64,000 nucleotides of DNA from Dongia sedimenti. Lineage in GTDB: Bacteria > Pseudomonadota > Alphaproteobacteria > Dongiales > Dongiaceae. The notes under the pieces are model-generated. The model worked only from the letters and a program-made list of their open reading frames with translations. It had not been told where the DNA came from and ran no database searches. Positions 18,371-27,131 of this stretch are shown one piece after another (position 1 is the stretch's first letter; the number at the start of each line of letters is the position of its first letter). The DNA lies in contig JAUYVI010000006.1 in assembly GCA_030715195.1 (NCBI GenBank), positions 62,001-126,000 on the forward strand. Direction: 5' to 3'. Position numbers and translations under genes: made by a program.

Positions 18371-19038
18371 GCCGGCCCGCGGCCCTCGCGAGCCTTGGCG
18401 CCATCGCCGACCAAGCCGGCGCCGATCGCCAGCCATACCAGATGCGCGTCGGTGCGGGCGCCGACCTTGCCCTTGATCTGGTAGTGGTAGTTGCGGACGG
18501 TCTTCAGGCTCAGATGCAGCGAGGCCGCGACCTCTTCCGCCGACCAGCCCGACGCGATGAGTCGCAGTATCTCCATCTCGCGCGGGCTCAACTCGTCGAG
18601 CTGCGATTGCGGATGGGCGAGGCGCTCGGCGGCGATCTCGCGGGCGACGTCGTCGCTCATGGCGCGCCCGCCCTTGGCGACGATGGCGACGGAGTTGACC
18701 AGCTCGGCCGCGTCGCTGCCCTTGGTGACATAGCCGGCGGCACCCGCCTCGAAGGCTTTCAGCGCGAACTGCGCGCCGCTGTGCATGGTGAAGATCAGCA
18801 CCCGCGCATCGCGGTCCCATTGCCTTATGTGCCGCAAGGCTTCGATCCCGCCGACGCCGGGCAGGGAGAGATCCATGATCACGACGTTGGGCTTCGCTTT
18901 CTGATAGGCCTGATAGGCGGAAGTGGCATCGCTGGCCTCGGCGACCACGCGATAGCCGGGCGTCCGCTCCAGCAGTCGCCGATAACCCTCCCGCACCACC
19001 GGATGGTCATCGACCAGCAGGATGGTGAGTTCGCTCAT
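18367..19038 (-). CDS. NarL/LuxR-type response regulator
   Basis: A 223-residue DNA-binding response regulator. The receiver domain starts TILLVDDHPVVREGYRRLL with the acidic pair, carries the phospho-acceptor Asp in VVIMDLSLPGVGG near residue 54 and the conserved Lys in GYVTKGSDAAEL. The C-terminal LuxR helix-turn-helix is LSPREMEILRLIASGWSAEEVAASL...TVRNYHYQIK. Its ATG overlaps the stop of the sensor kinase by ATGA, so the two are translationally coupled partners. The gene controlled is not shown by sequence; the divergent MotA-like operon is the nearest candidate. Confidence 0.94.
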   Translation of the reverse strand: MSELTILLVDDHPVVREGYRRLLERTPGYRVVAEASDATSAYQAYQKAKPNVVIMDLSLPGVGGIEALRHIRQWDRDARVLIFTMHSGAQFALKAFEAGAAGYVTKGSDAAELVNSVAIVAKGGRAMSDDVAREIAAERLAHPQSQLDELSPREMEILRLIASGWSAEEVAASLHLSLKTVRNYHYQIKGKVGARTDAHLVWLAIGAGLVGDGAKAREGRGPA

Positions 19039-20390
19039 GCCGCCAACGGAATGACCGCCGCGACCCGAACCCCGCGCGGCGCCGGGCCGATCGACAGGCT
19101 CCCGCCCAAGGCGTCGATGCGCTCGCGGATACCGAGCAGGCCGTAGCCCGAGGCGCCGCTGAGCTTGGTGGGGCTGCCGCCGCCGTCGTCCTCGACGCTC
19201 AAAGCCACGGCCGTGTCGACGCGCTCCACCTGCAACCGCACGTCCTGCGGGCTGCCATGCCGTGCGGCATTGGTCAGGCATTCCTGGGCGATGCGGTAGA
19301 TGCTCTGCGCCGTCGCCCGCGGCACCTCGGTGAGGTCGCCTTTCACATCGAGATGGAAGGTGGCCTGCGGTCCGCTCTGCACGTTCCATCCGGCGACCAG
19401 CTGCGCCAGGCTCGCTTCCAGGCCGAGCTCCTCCACTTCCTGCGAGCGCAGGCGGGCGAGCGCGCCGCGCAATGTTCCGGTCATCCGCTTGGTGGTCTCG
19501 ATGATCGAGCGCGCATCCTGCGCGAGATCGGGCCGCTCCGCCCGCGATTCCATCTCGATCACGGTCGCCAGAGCGCCGACCGCGGCCAGGCATTGGCCGA
19601 ACTCGTCGTGGAGATCGCGCGCCAGCGCCCGGCGCTCCTCCTCCTGCACCTGGAACAGCCGGTTGGTGAGCGCCACCCGCTGCGCCGTCGTTTCGGAGAG
19701 CCGCGTCGAGAGATCGTTGACCGCGCGCGAGATCTCGTTGAACTCCGCCGTGCGATAGGCGGGCAGGCGATGGCTGAAATCGCCATGCTCCAGGCGCTTG
19801 AGGCTTGCGACGATGCTGCGCGCCGGCATCAGCGAATGGCCGATCAGGAGTGCCGCGAGCACGCCGATGCCGGCGGCCAGCAATCCCGCGATCGTGAGGC
19901 TGAGCTCGACCTGGTGCCAGGCCTGGCGCACCGCGGCCTCCGCGTCCGGCTCCGCGGCGATCGTCCCGGCCATCGGCTGTCGCGCGGTCAGCGGCTGCTC
20001 GATCCGTGCATAGCCGCCGAAGATTTGCGTGTAGAAATGCTTGAACCAGGCCGGCGCCGGCGTGTTGATCGCCTCCAACTGGCTGCACAGACGCTGCGGG
20101 GCTTCGTTGCCGGGTGCGAAGGTGATGCAGACGCCGGGCGAGATCACCTTCATCGTGGTCATGGTCTGCCAGTCCGGCACCGGCACGATGTGCTCCCGGT
20201 TCAAGCCGCCGCGCCACAGCAGCTCGCGCCAATAGAGCGCCTCCAGCGTGCGCGCGACCCGGCCGGCGGAGGCGGTCGCCTCCTTCTCGATGCTGCGATG
20301 CGCGTCGATCAAGACCCAGCCGACGGCGCAGACCAGGCAGAGCAGCACGACTCCGGCCAGGCGCAGCGCGAGGTGAGCGAACAGGTTCAT
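19035..20390 (-). CDS. Sensor histidine kinase (HisKA_3 / UhpB-NarX type)
   Basis: A 451-residue membrane kinase. Two hydrophobic segments (about 5-28 and 165-187) bracket a periplasmic domain of ~135 residues that contains two Cys (VCITF and QRLCSQL). A HAMP-like linker with FNEISRAVNDLSTRL follows, then the HisKA_3 box RRALARDLHDEFGQCLAAVG with the phosphorylated His. The ATPase domain has RIAQECLTNAARHG and SGYGLLGIRERI. It phosphorylates the NarL-type regulator encoded next. The signal is unknown. Confidence 0.93.
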   Translation of the reverse strand: MNLFAHLALRLAGVVLLCLVCAVGWVLIDAHRSIEKEATASAGRVARTLEALYWRELLWRGGLNREHIVPVPDWQTMTTMKVISPGVCITFAPGNEAPQRLCSQLEAINTPAPAWFKHFYTQIFGGYARIEQPLTARQPMAGTIAAEPDAEAAVRQAWHQVELSLTIAGLLAAGIGVLAALLIGHSLMPARSIVASLKRLEHGDFSHRLPAYRTAEFNEISRAVNDLSTRLSETTAQRVALTNRLFQVQEEERRALARDLHDEFGQCLAAVGALATVIEMESRAERPDLAQDARSIIETTKRMTGTLRGALARLRSQEVEELGLEASLAQLVAGWNVQSGPQATFHLDVKGDLTEVPRATAQSIYRIAQECLTNAARHGSPQDVRLQVERVDTAVALSVEDDGGGSPTKLSGASGYGLLGIRERIDALGGSLSIGPAPRGVRVAAVIPLAA

Positions 20391-20490
20391 GGCGCATCCC
20401 CCAAGGGTCCAACGGGTCGTCCAAAAGTGCGAGAATGTTCTGCGTCACCGCGCGTCTTGGCAAGCGCAGACGCGTTCATCATAGAGGTTC

Positions 20491-20503
20491 GGGCATATTG
20501 CCC
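20491..20503. promoter_or_regulatory. Short palindrome between kinase and MotA-like operon
   Basis: GGGCA-TAT-TGCCC is a perfect 5-bp-arm inverted repeat in the 199-bp divergent gap, ~88 bp before the MotA-like start. It is a possible response-regulator or RNA polymerase site but is short enough to occur by chance. Confidence 0.25.
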
Positions 20504-20589
20504 AAGGCGAATCAGGTCCGCTGCCCAGGCCGTTTGCCCGATCCATGCTAAGCTCCGGCACGCTTCTCGATCGCCGGAGAGACCGCTGC

Positions 20590-21300
20590 ATGAGCGAACG
20601 CCGCGTCGGACCTGATCCTTTGCTGCCCTGGCTGATCTTCACCGGGCTCACTTTCTTCGCCGTTATCCTGCTTTGGTACTTCGGATTGATCCAAAGGATG
20701 ATATCGGGCGATCGGACCATGCTCTCCTCGCTCATCGTGGTGCTCTACGTCGCCAGCAGCCTGCATTGCCTGTGGCGGATCCTGGCCATCTCGCGCGAAG
20801 GCGCCGCGGCGATGAAAACCGGCCAGCAGGTCGTCCAGGACGGCGCCGATGCCGCGGCCGGAACCGGTCTGGTCGCCCGCCACATCCGCGATCTCGTCGC
20901 CAAGGCGGCGAAGCAGGGCGGCAGGCGGCTCGACCAGACGCTGCTGCTGCGCGTGCTGGCCGACCGGCTGCGCGGCTCGAATGCCTTCGGCGCCTTTGCC
21001 AGCGACACGCTGATGAAGCTCGGTCTCTTGGGCACCATCATCGGCTTCATCATGATGCTGGCGCCGATCGGCGGGCTCGACCCGGAGAACAAGGCGGCGG
21101 TCCGCTCGTCGATGTCGCTGATGAGCGACGGCATGGCGGTCGCGATGTACACGACCTTGGCCGGCCTTGCCGCCTCGATCCTGCTCAAGATCCAGTACAG
21201 CCTGCTCGACAGCGCCACGGCGAAGATCTTCGCCTTCGCCGTCGATCTCACCGAGGTGCATGTGGTCTCGGTGCTGGAGCATCGGGCACCGGCCGAATGA
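20590..21300 (+). CDS. MotA/TolQ/ExbB-like proton-channel family protein
   Basis: A 236-residue inner-membrane protein. Four hydrophobic helices are visible at about 12-34, 43-62, 142-162 and 186-203, with a cytoplasmic helical stretch between helices 2 and 3. The last two read LMKLGLLGTIIGFIMMLAPI and VAMYTTLAGLAASILLKI, matching the GLLGT and TT.AGLA.AI signatures of TolQ/ExbB/MotA stators. Such proteins use proton flow to drive a partner across the envelope. The ATG at 20590 is preferred; the frame is open 45 bp upstream. Its stop overlaps the next start by ATGA, so the operon's second product is the likely partner. Confidence 0.8.
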   Translation: MSERRVGPDPLLPWLIFTGLTFFAVILLWYFGLIQRMISGDRTMLSSLIVVLYVASSLHCLWRILAISREGAAAMKTGQQVVQDGADAAAGTGLVARHIRDLVAKAAKQGGRRLDQTLLLRVLADRLRGSNAFGAFASDTLMKLGLLGTIIGFIMMLAPIGGLDPENKAAVRSSMSLMSDGMAVAMYTTLAGLAASILLKIQYSLLDSATAKIFAFAVDLTEVHVVSVLEHRAPAE

Positions 21301-21953
21301 TCGACCAGTTCGACCTGATGCCGCGCGAGGAGGCGTTCGACCCGTTCAGCGTCGTGCTGTTCAAGGCGCTGCAGATCCTCGCCTTCCTGTTCTTCATCGC
21401 ACTGCTGATCATCGATCCCGAGGCCAGCGACGGCAAGGTCGAGAGCAAGGCGGAATTCATCATCACGGTGGACTGGCCGGACAACCATCCCGACGACATC
21501 GACACCTTCGTGCAGGACCCGCAGGGCCAGATCGTCTGGTTCCGCCGGCGCGAGGCGGATTTCATGCTGCTCGACCGCGACGATCGCGGCGGCGTCAACG
21601 ACTTCGTGGTGGTCAACGGCCAGAAGGTGCCGACATCGACGCGGCAGGAGCTGATCACCATCCGCGGCATCATCGCCGGCGAGTACACGGTGAACATCTA
21701 TCACTTCGCCGCGGTGACCGGCCGGCCGGTTCCGGTGACCGTGATGGTCCAGAAGATCAACCCCAAGGTCACCATCGTCGCCAAGGAGACGATCGACCTT
21801 CACCAGGGCGGCGAGGAGAAGACGGCGGTGCGCTTCACCCTGGACGCCAAGGGCGCGGTTACCGAGACCAACCGCATCCAGCGCTCGATCCTGCAGACCT
21901 TCCAGAACTCCTCGAAGGACGGCAAGGCCTGGACCAACGGGGCGACGCAATGA
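21297..21953 (+). CDS. Membrane-anchored beta-sandwich protein, putative channel partner
   Basis: A 218-residue protein with an N-terminal acidic segment, one hydrophobic helix at about 19-40 (VVLFKALQILAFLFFIALLI) and a large periplasmic domain. Asp15 just before the helix recalls the essential Asp of ExbD/TolR/MotB anchors. The domain contains DIDTFVQDPQGQIVWFRRRE, GEYTVNIYHFA and VTVMVQKINPK, like DUF2135 or similar beta-sandwich domains of surface proteins. No OmpA-type peptidoglycan-binding motif is present. I do not recognise a named family. The overlaps on both sides (ATGA) tie it to the MotA-like protein and the third membrane protein. Confidence 0.72.
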   Translation: MIDQFDLMPREEAFDPFSVVLFKALQILAFLFFIALLIIDPEASDGKVESKAEFIITVDWPDNHPDDIDTFVQDPQGQIVWFRRREADFMLLDRDDRGGVNDFVVVNGQKVPTSTRQELITIRGIIAGEYTVNIYHFAAVTGRPVPVTVMVQKINPKVTIVAKETIDLHQGGEEKTAVRFTLDAKGAVTETNRIQRSILQTFQNSSKDGKAWTNGATQ

Positions 21954-22549
21954 CCGGGCTGGAAACCGGAATCCTCGGCCTGGTGCTCGCGTATGTGCTG
22001 CTGAGCACGCTGCTGCTGGTGGTGCTGATCTGGCTCCCGATCCCGCGCGTCGCCAAGATCGGTGCGATCGTCGTCGCCAGCCTGTTCTACGCCGGCGTCT
22101 TCTTCGCGAGCCAGCGCCTGCTCGGCTGGTCGGCGCCGGTCGCGGTGCCGGCGCGCTTCCAGGTGCTCTGGACCCGGGTGATCGAGCCCAACCCGTCCCG
22201 CGACAATCCCGGTGCCATCCATCTCTGGGTCGAGGAACTGGACGATGCCAATCTCCCGAGCGGCGAGCCGCGGGCCTTTCGCCTGCCCTATTCGGTCGAT
22301 CTCGCGCGCCGCGTCTCGAGCGCGCAGGCCGAGATCGAGGAGGGCCGTCCGCAAGGCGGCAGGGCGCAGTTCTTCGGCGCGCCGACGAATGAGAAGATGG
22401 GCGCCGCGCCGGTCAACGCCGCGGCGCCGCCGGGCGGCGATCCTTCCGGCGGCGGGCTGTTCGACCCGGCCTTCCTTGGCGCGCAGTCGAAATCGGTGAC
22501 TCTGGAGCCGCTGCCCAAGCCGAAGCTGCCGGCGAAGGATCTGCCCTGA
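21950..22549 (+). CDS. Membrane protein of unknown function, third gene of MotA-like operon
   Basis: A 199-residue protein with two N-terminal hydrophobic helices (about 5-29 and 35-56) and a soluble remainder. The soluble part reads ARFQVLWTRVIEPNPSRDNPG and IHLWVEELDD, followed by a Gly/Pro/Ala-rich low-complexity tail (about 135-199) ending KPKLPAKDLP. I do not recognise a family. It overlaps the preceding gene by ATGA and ends 10 bp before the convergent PIG-L gene, so it completes a three-gene unit. Confidence 0.75.
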   Translation: MTGLETGILGLVLAYVLLSTLLLVVLIWLPIPRVAKIGAIVVASLFYAGVFFASQRLLGWSAPVAVPARFQVLWTRVIEPNPSRDNPGAIHLWVEELDDANLPSGEPRAFRLPYSVDLARRVSSAQAEIEEGRPQGGRAQFFGAPTNEKMGAAPVNAAAPPGGDPSGGGLFDPAFLGAQSKSVTLEPLPKPKLPAKDLP

Positions 22550-22559
22550 AACCGGCGCG

Positions 22560-23348
22560 CTAGCTCAGGCGCTTCAGCATCGCATCGGCCTGTGCCAGCC
22601 ATTGTGCCGACGTGATCATCGCTTCGAGCTGCTCGTAGAGCGCCGGCCCCGGCGCTTGCCGGAAGTCGTAGTCCGGCGCCGGCCGCAGCCGCTCCGAGGT
22701 CAGCGGAAATTGCCGGAGCATTTCGGCCTGGGTCTTGAAGCAGGCAATCGCCTGCTGCTTGCGCGCCAATTCCGCCGGCGTGAGCACGATCTCGAGCTCT
22801 GGCGGCCCCGATTCCGGGCGAAAGCACCCGAAGACGCGGCCTGCGTCGCGGAGGTGATAGCTCGCAAACTCGAGCCGCAGCGGTGTCGCTTCGCCGCGCT
22901 GCTGCAGCTTTCGGCAGGCGAGCGACACGGCCAGGGAAGCGGTGTCGTGGTCCGGATGGCCGTGCTCGAAGGGATGGGTGATCACGGCCGCCATGCCGGC
23001 GAGATCCGCGACCAGCCGATCGACGATGTCGGGCAGGCTGTCCAGCGCTTCCTTGTCCGGCAGCCCGTAGCGACGCCGCTCGGCACCCGCGGCGCCGAGC
23101 GTTTCCAAGGCACACTCGACCTCGGCCTCGCGCGCGGCGGCATAGCCTTGCCAGTCCGCGAACCCTTCGCGCCTGGCGCTGATGAGGTCGCGCGGTGCGC
23201 CGTCGGTGAGCTGGATCAGCCGCAAACGGCGAACCAAGGCAAACCGGCTGCCGATCCCGAGGGTTTCGTCGTCCGGATGCGCGCCGACGACGGCGATCGG
23301 CCGGTCGATCGCGGTTCCGGCCTTGAGGTGCGCGAGAAGTTCTTCCAC
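22560..23348 (-). CDS. PIG-L family (LmbE-like) deacetylase
   Basis: A 262-residue zinc hydrolase. The metal-binding motifs are AVVGAHPDDETLG near residue 20 and THPFEHGHPDHDTAS near residue 128; the spacing and the His-Pro-Asp-Asp core are diagnostic. The family removes N-acetyl groups from sugars such as N-acetylglucosaminyl lipids or mycothiol precursors; the substrate here is not evident. It is a monocistronic minus-strand gene, divergent from the iron ABC operon. Confidence 0.92.
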   Translation of the reverse strand: MEELLAHLKAGTAIDRPIAVVGAHPDDETLGIGSRFALVRRLRLIQLTDGAPRDLISARREGFADWQGYAAAREAEVECALETLGAAGAERRRYGLPDKEALDSLPDIVDRLVADLAGMAAVITHPFEHGHPDHDTASLAVSLACRKLQQRGEATPLRLEFASYHLRDAGRVFGCFRPESGPPELEIVLTPAELARKQQAIACFKTQAEMLRQFPLTSERLRPAPDYDFRQAPGPALYEQLEAMITSAQWLAQADAMLKRLS

Positions 23349-23448
23349 GCCGCCGAGATTACTTCAGCCGGCGCGATTTCGCGAACCGGGTGAAGGCGCC
23401 AGGATCAGCAGAGGCAGCGCCTGGGAAAATGGTCCATGCGTTACAGAA

Positions 23449-23463
23449 TGAGAATGATTTGCA
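23449..23463. promoter_or_regulatory. Fur-box-like site before the iron ABC operon
   Basis: TGAGAATGATTTGCA follows the 7-1-7 Fur pattern TGATAAT-N-ATTATCA with three mismatches in all. It is followed at once by the palindrome TGCAATTGCA. It lies in an AT-rich island ~125 bp before the binding-protein start, as expected for iron repression by Fur or a relative. Confidence 0.5.
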
Positions 23464-23585
23464 ATTGCATTGACGAACACGCGTGCTGCGGCGAAGATGC
23501 CGCGCAGTTTTTGGCTCTAGGGGAGCCGGGCGCCGCGCGGGCCGCGGTTGCCACGTCCGCCTCGAGATTTTCAGCGGAGATCAAA

Positions 23586-24698
23586 ATGACAATCGGGTTC
23601 CCGAAGGCGGCGACGCGCGTCCGCAAGGTTCTGCCATTCATGGGTCTTGCCCTCGTTTTCGCCTTGGCCGCCCATCCGGCAGGCGCCCAGGAAGTCGTGT
23701 TCACCGATCAGGCGAACCGCGAGGTGCGGCTGCCGAAGCCCGCCGACCGCGTCGTCTCCATCGTGATCCCGATGGCCTCCAACTTGATCGCGCTCGATGG
23801 CGGCACCAAGAAGCTGGTCGGCATGAACCCGACGGCGAAGAGCGCCGTCACCCAGGGCATTCTCGGCAAGATTTTTCCGGAAGCGAAGGACATTCCCTCC
23901 GATGTCACTTCGCCCAGCTTCGTGCCCAATGTCGAGGCACTGGCGGCGGTCAACCCCGAGCTGGTCGTCCAGTGGGGCGATATCGGCGAAGAGAAAGTGG
24001 CGCCGCTGACCAATGCCGGTCTCACCACCATGCTGATCCTCTATGGCACGGAGGAACTGACCCAAGGCTACATGACCATGGCCGGCAAGGCGATCGGCCA
24101 GAACGAGCGGCTGAAGGCGCTGATCGACTGGCGCGACGCGGTTCGGAAGGACCTTGCGGCCAAGACCGCATTCATCCCCGAGGATAAGAAGCCGCGGGCA
24201 CTGTATCTCCAGCGCGCGCTCACCGATCTCGCCGCGTCGGGGACCAAGGGAAATTACACCGAATGGTCGATCGAGCTCGCGGGTGGTCGGAATGCCGCGG
24301 CGGAGCTGGTCGGCACGGTCACGATCAACAAGGAACAGGTCGCGGCCTGGAACCCGGACGTCATCTTCCTCAACGCCTTCGAGGCCGAGCTCGACCCTAG
24401 CTGGGTCTACAAGGATCCGATCCTCTCGCTGACCAACGCGGCCAAGAACCACAAGGTCTACAAGCTGCCGCTCGGCGGCTATCGCTGGGATCCGCCCAGC
24501 CAGGAATCGCCGCTGAGCTGGATGTGGATGGCGAACCTGCTGCATCCCGATGTGTTCCACTACGACCTCAGGGCCGAGATGAAGAAGGCCTATAAGACCC
24601 TCTACCACTACGATCTCGCCGATGCGGATATCGACGGCGTGCTCTGGACCGCCAGCCAAGGCGATGCCGCGAACTACGCGCAGTTCAAGGCGAACTGA
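23586..24698 (+). CDS. Iron-complex ABC transporter substrate-binding protein
   Basis: A 370-residue periplasmic binding protein of the FecB/BtuF class. The signal peptide is basic (ATRVRK) then hydrophobic, with probable cleavage after AGA near residue 34. The mature protein begins VVFTDQANREVRLPKPADRVVSI, the standard opening of siderophore, haem and cobalamin binders. ALYLQRALTDLAASG and VIFLNAFEAE follow. The ATG at 23586 is preceded by GGAGATCAAA. The frame is open upstream to 23436, but that start would lie before the Fur-like box. Substrate is probably a ferric complex, given the Fur-like site. Confidence 0.87.
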   Translation: MTIGFPKAATRVRKVLPFMGLALVFALAAHPAGAQEVVFTDQANREVRLPKPADRVVSIVIPMASNLIALDGGTKKLVGMNPTAKSAVTQGILGKIFPEAKDIPSDVTSPSFVPNVEALAAVNPELVVQWGDIGEEKVAPLTNAGLTTMLILYGTEELTQGYMTMAGKAIGQNERLKALIDWRDAVRKDLAAKTAFIPEDKKPRALYLQRALTDLAASGTKGNYTEWSIELAGGRNAAAELVGTVTINKEQVAAWNPDVIFLNAFEAELDPSWVYKDPILSLTNAAKNHKVYKLPLGGYRWDPPSQESPLSWMWMANLLHPDVFHYDLRAEMKKAYKTLYHYDLADADIDGVLWTASQGDAANYAQFKAN

Positions 24699-24700
24699 GC

Positions 24701-25774
24701 ATGAGTTCGATGAGCGAAGGCCTGGCGGCGCGCAACGGAATTCCGGGGGGCACCCCCACCTGGACCCGGACGACGCTGGTCTTCGCCGCCTTGCTGGCAC
24801 TCCTCGCTGTCAGCCTGCTGGTCAGCCTCTGCGCCGGCCGCTTCGGCGTGCCGGTCACGCGTGCGCTCGCCTTGATCTGGCAAGGGCTGACCGATCCATC
24901 GGCGCCGATGCAGGCGATGGACGAGCGCATCGTGCTGCTGGTCCGCGTGCCGCGCGTGGTGCTGGCGGCCTTGGCCGGCGGTGGTCTCGCGGTTTGCGGG
25001 GCCGCGTTGCAGGGCGTGTTTCGCAATCCGCTGGTCTCGCCGGACATCCTCGGCATTTCCCAGGGTGCGGCCTTGGGTGGCGCGCTGGCGATCATGCTGG
25101 GCATCTGGGGGTTTCCGCTGATCGCCATGGTCTTCGTCGCCGGCATGGTGGCACTGGTACTGGTCGGCTTCCTGGCGCGGGTCAGCGGGCGGACCGAAAC
25201 CGTCACCGTGATCCTCTCCGGCCTGGTGGTGAGCTCGGTCTTCGCGGCGGTGGTCTCGCTGCTGCAATTCGTCGCCGACCCCGAGACCTCGCTGCCGGCC
25301 ATCGTCTACTGGCTGATGGGTTCGTTCTCTTCGGCGACCTGGGAGCGGGTGTTGATCGCTTCACCCGGCCTGATCCTCGGTGCTGCCTTGCTGTGGAGTC
25401 TCCGGTTCCGGCTCAACGTCCTCGCCTTGGACGAGGCGGAGGCCAAGAGCCTCGGCGTCCGGACCGAGCGCGAGCGCTGGCTGATCTTCGCCCTGGTCGC
25501 CGTCATCGTCGGCAGCCAGGTTGCGGTGTCCGGCATCATCGGCTGGATCGGAATCGTCATCCCCCACGCGGCGCGCCTGCTGGTGGGGCATGACCACCGC
25601 GTCATGCTGCCGGCCTCGATCCTGCTCGGCGCGGCCTTCACCACCATCATCGACACTTTGGCGCGCACCGCGACCGCGGCGGAAATCCCGCTCGGCGTCA
25701 TCACCGCTTTGGTCGGCGCGCCGATCTTCGCCGTGCTGCTCCGCCGCCACTACCGGGAAAGGAGCGACCGGTGA
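24701..25774 (+). CDS. FecCD-family ABC transporter permease
   Basis: A 357-residue permease with about ten hydrophobic helices. RVPRVVLAALAGGGLAVCGAALQGVFRNPLVSPDILG is the FecCD signature (near 83-120), and ISGIIGWIGIVIPHAARLLVGHDHR with the coupling helix lies near 280. It starts 2 bp after the binding-protein stop and ends in a GTGA overlap with the ATPase. It carries the iron complex across the inner membrane. Confidence 0.94.
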   Translation: MSSMSEGLAARNGIPGGTPTWTRTTLVFAALLALLAVSLLVSLCAGRFGVPVTRALALIWQGLTDPSAPMQAMDERIVLLVRVPRVVLAALAGGGLAVCGAALQGVFRNPLVSPDILGISQGAALGGALAIMLGIWGFPLIAMVFVAGMVALVLVGFLARVSGRTETVTVILSGLVVSSVFAAVVSLLQFVADPETSLPAIVYWLMGSFSSATWERVLIASPGLILGAALLWSLRFRLNVLALDEAEAKSLGVRTERERWLIFALVAVIVGSQVAVSGIIGWIGIVIPHAARLLVGHDHRVMLPASILLGAAFTTIIDTLARTATAAEIPLGVITALVGAPIFAVLLRRHYRERSDR

Positions 25775-26529
25775 TTGGACTGAGCCATGCCACCGTGCGC
25801 TTCGGCGCACGCACCGTCGTCGATCGCCTGTCCTTCTCCGTGCCGATCGGACGGTCGCTGGCGATCCTCGGTCCGAACGGGCGCGGCAAGACCACGGCGT
25901 TGCGCGCCATGCTCGGCTTCCAGCGCCTCCATGCCGGAAGCCGGACCGCGCCGTCCATCGTCGGCTATGTGCCGCAGGTGAGCGTGAACAACCAGCGTCT
26001 CCGGGCTATCGACATCGCCGTCATGGGCCGCGCCGCGCATCTCGGTCTGTTCCGCCAGCCCGGAGACGAGGATTACGCCGTCGCGCGCACGGCTCTCAAC
26101 CGCACGGGTGCTGCGGGCTATGCCGAGCAGCCGTTCGACCGGCTGTCGGGCGGCGAGCGCCAGCTGGTGCTGCTGGCCCGCGCGCTTGCCACCGGATCGG
26201 AGGTGCTGGTGCTCGACGAGCCGGCCGCGGCGCTCGATCTCCACAACCAGGAACGCCTGCTGGTGCTGCTGGAAAGCCTGCGCCAAGAGCGTCACAAGGC
26301 CATCGTCTTCACCACCCATGATCCGAACCACGCGCTGGCGGCGGCCGACGATGCCCTGCTGATGATGCCCGACGGCTCGGCTTTGTTCGGCCCGGTGGCG
26401 GAGACTGTGGCGCCGGCACATCTGGAGCGCCTCTACGGCGTGCCGATGCGCACCGTCGAGCTCTCCGGTCCGGCCGGCGCCTTGCATCGCGCGGTGCTGC
26501 CGGCCTTTGCCGGAGCCCGTGCCGGATGA
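25771..26529 (+). CDS. Iron-complex ABC transporter ATPase
   Basis: A 252-residue nucleotide-binding subunit. Walker A is GPNGRGKTT, the signature motif LSGGERQLVLLARAL, Walker B VLVLDEPAAALD, and the switch His lies in FTTHDPNHAL. Translation starts at GTG 25771, overlapping the permease stop, and ends in an ATGA overlap with the first amidotransferase-like gene. It drives the FecCD-type permease. Confidence 0.94.
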   Translation: MIGLSHATVRFGARTVVDRLSFSVPIGRSLAILGPNGRGKTTALRAMLGFQRLHAGSRTAPSIVGYVPQVSVNNQRLRAIDIAVMGRAAHLGLFRQPGDEDYAVARTALNRTGAAGYAEQPFDRLSGGERQLVLLARALATGSEVLVLDEPAAALDLHNQERLLVLLESLRQERHKAIVFTTHDPNHALAAADDALLMMPDGSALFGPVAETVAPAHLERLYGVPMRTVELSGPAGALHRAVLPAFAGARAG

Positions 26530-27131
26530 GCGTCCTCTTCGTCAATGCGCATTCCGGCATGACCGAGGCGTTGTTCGACCAGGCGGAAGCAGAAGGCAAG
26601 CTGCGCCGCGTGCGCCAGCGCGACCTGACCGCGGCGCATTTTGCCGAGGCCTCCGGGCTGATCACCACCATGTATCTCGACCAGGTTGGATTCCTGCAGC
26701 ATGGGGAGTCGATCCAGGCGCTGCTCGGTCGCGGCGGGCGCTGGATCTTCAGCGGCCATATGCTGCGCCCGCCGATCCCGAGCCTCGGCATCTATGTGCC
26801 GCTGGCAGACCCACGCCGCTCCGACTTCGCGCTCACCCGTCTCTCCGAGCACCCGATCTTCGCCGGCATCGATCAGAAGGCGCTGGAGCTGAACCGGGGA
26901 GTCGCCGGCTTCTATGGACGCGGCCACAATCCCATGCCGCAAGACGCCACGGCCATCAATGGGTTGGGTCCGCAGAATCTGCCGATCGACTGGGACTGGG
27001 TGAGGCCGGATGGCGGATGCATCTTCTCCCATGCCGGCAACGATTTCTGGCACAACGGCGACGACGTGGCTCTTCACCAAGTGTTGGCCGACCGCGCGGT
27101 CGCCTGGGCAGCCGGAGATCGGGACCGATGA
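26526..27131 (+). CDS. Class I glutamine-amidotransferase/ThuA-like protein A of the iron operon
   Basis: A 201-residue soluble protein. It begins SVLFVNAHSGMTEALFD and contains the strand-turn-helix pattern ESIQALLGRGGRWIFSGHMLRP, followed by HPIFAGIDQKALE. This recalls GATase1-like or ThuA-like Rossmann folds, but the amidotransferase nucleophile Cys is not apparent: Gly-His-Met stands at the usual elbow. I cannot name the family. Coupled starts (ATGA at each end) place it in the iron-transport operon, suggesting a role in processing or sensing the imported complex. Confidence 0.68.
   Translation: MSVLFVNAHSGMTEALFDQAEAEGKLRRVRQRDLTAAHFAEASGLITTMYLDQVGFLQHGESIQALLGRGGRWIFSGHMLRPPIPSLGIYVPLADPRRSDFALTRLSEHPIFAGIDQKALELNRGVAGFYGRGHNPMPQDATAINGLGPQNLPIDWDWVRPDGGCIFSHAGNDFWHNGDDVALHQVLADRAVAWAAGDRDR

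Noticed and set aside
23436..23585. Cys-rich upstream extension of the iron binding protein
   Set aside because: The extension is open but overlaps the Fur-like site and precedes the signal peptide; translation from 23586 has a good ribosome binding site.
23460..23585. Cobalamin riboswitch before the BtuF/FecB-type gene
   Set aside because: No B12-box-like GCCACTG core or expected pairing could be found; the Fur-like site explains the region better.
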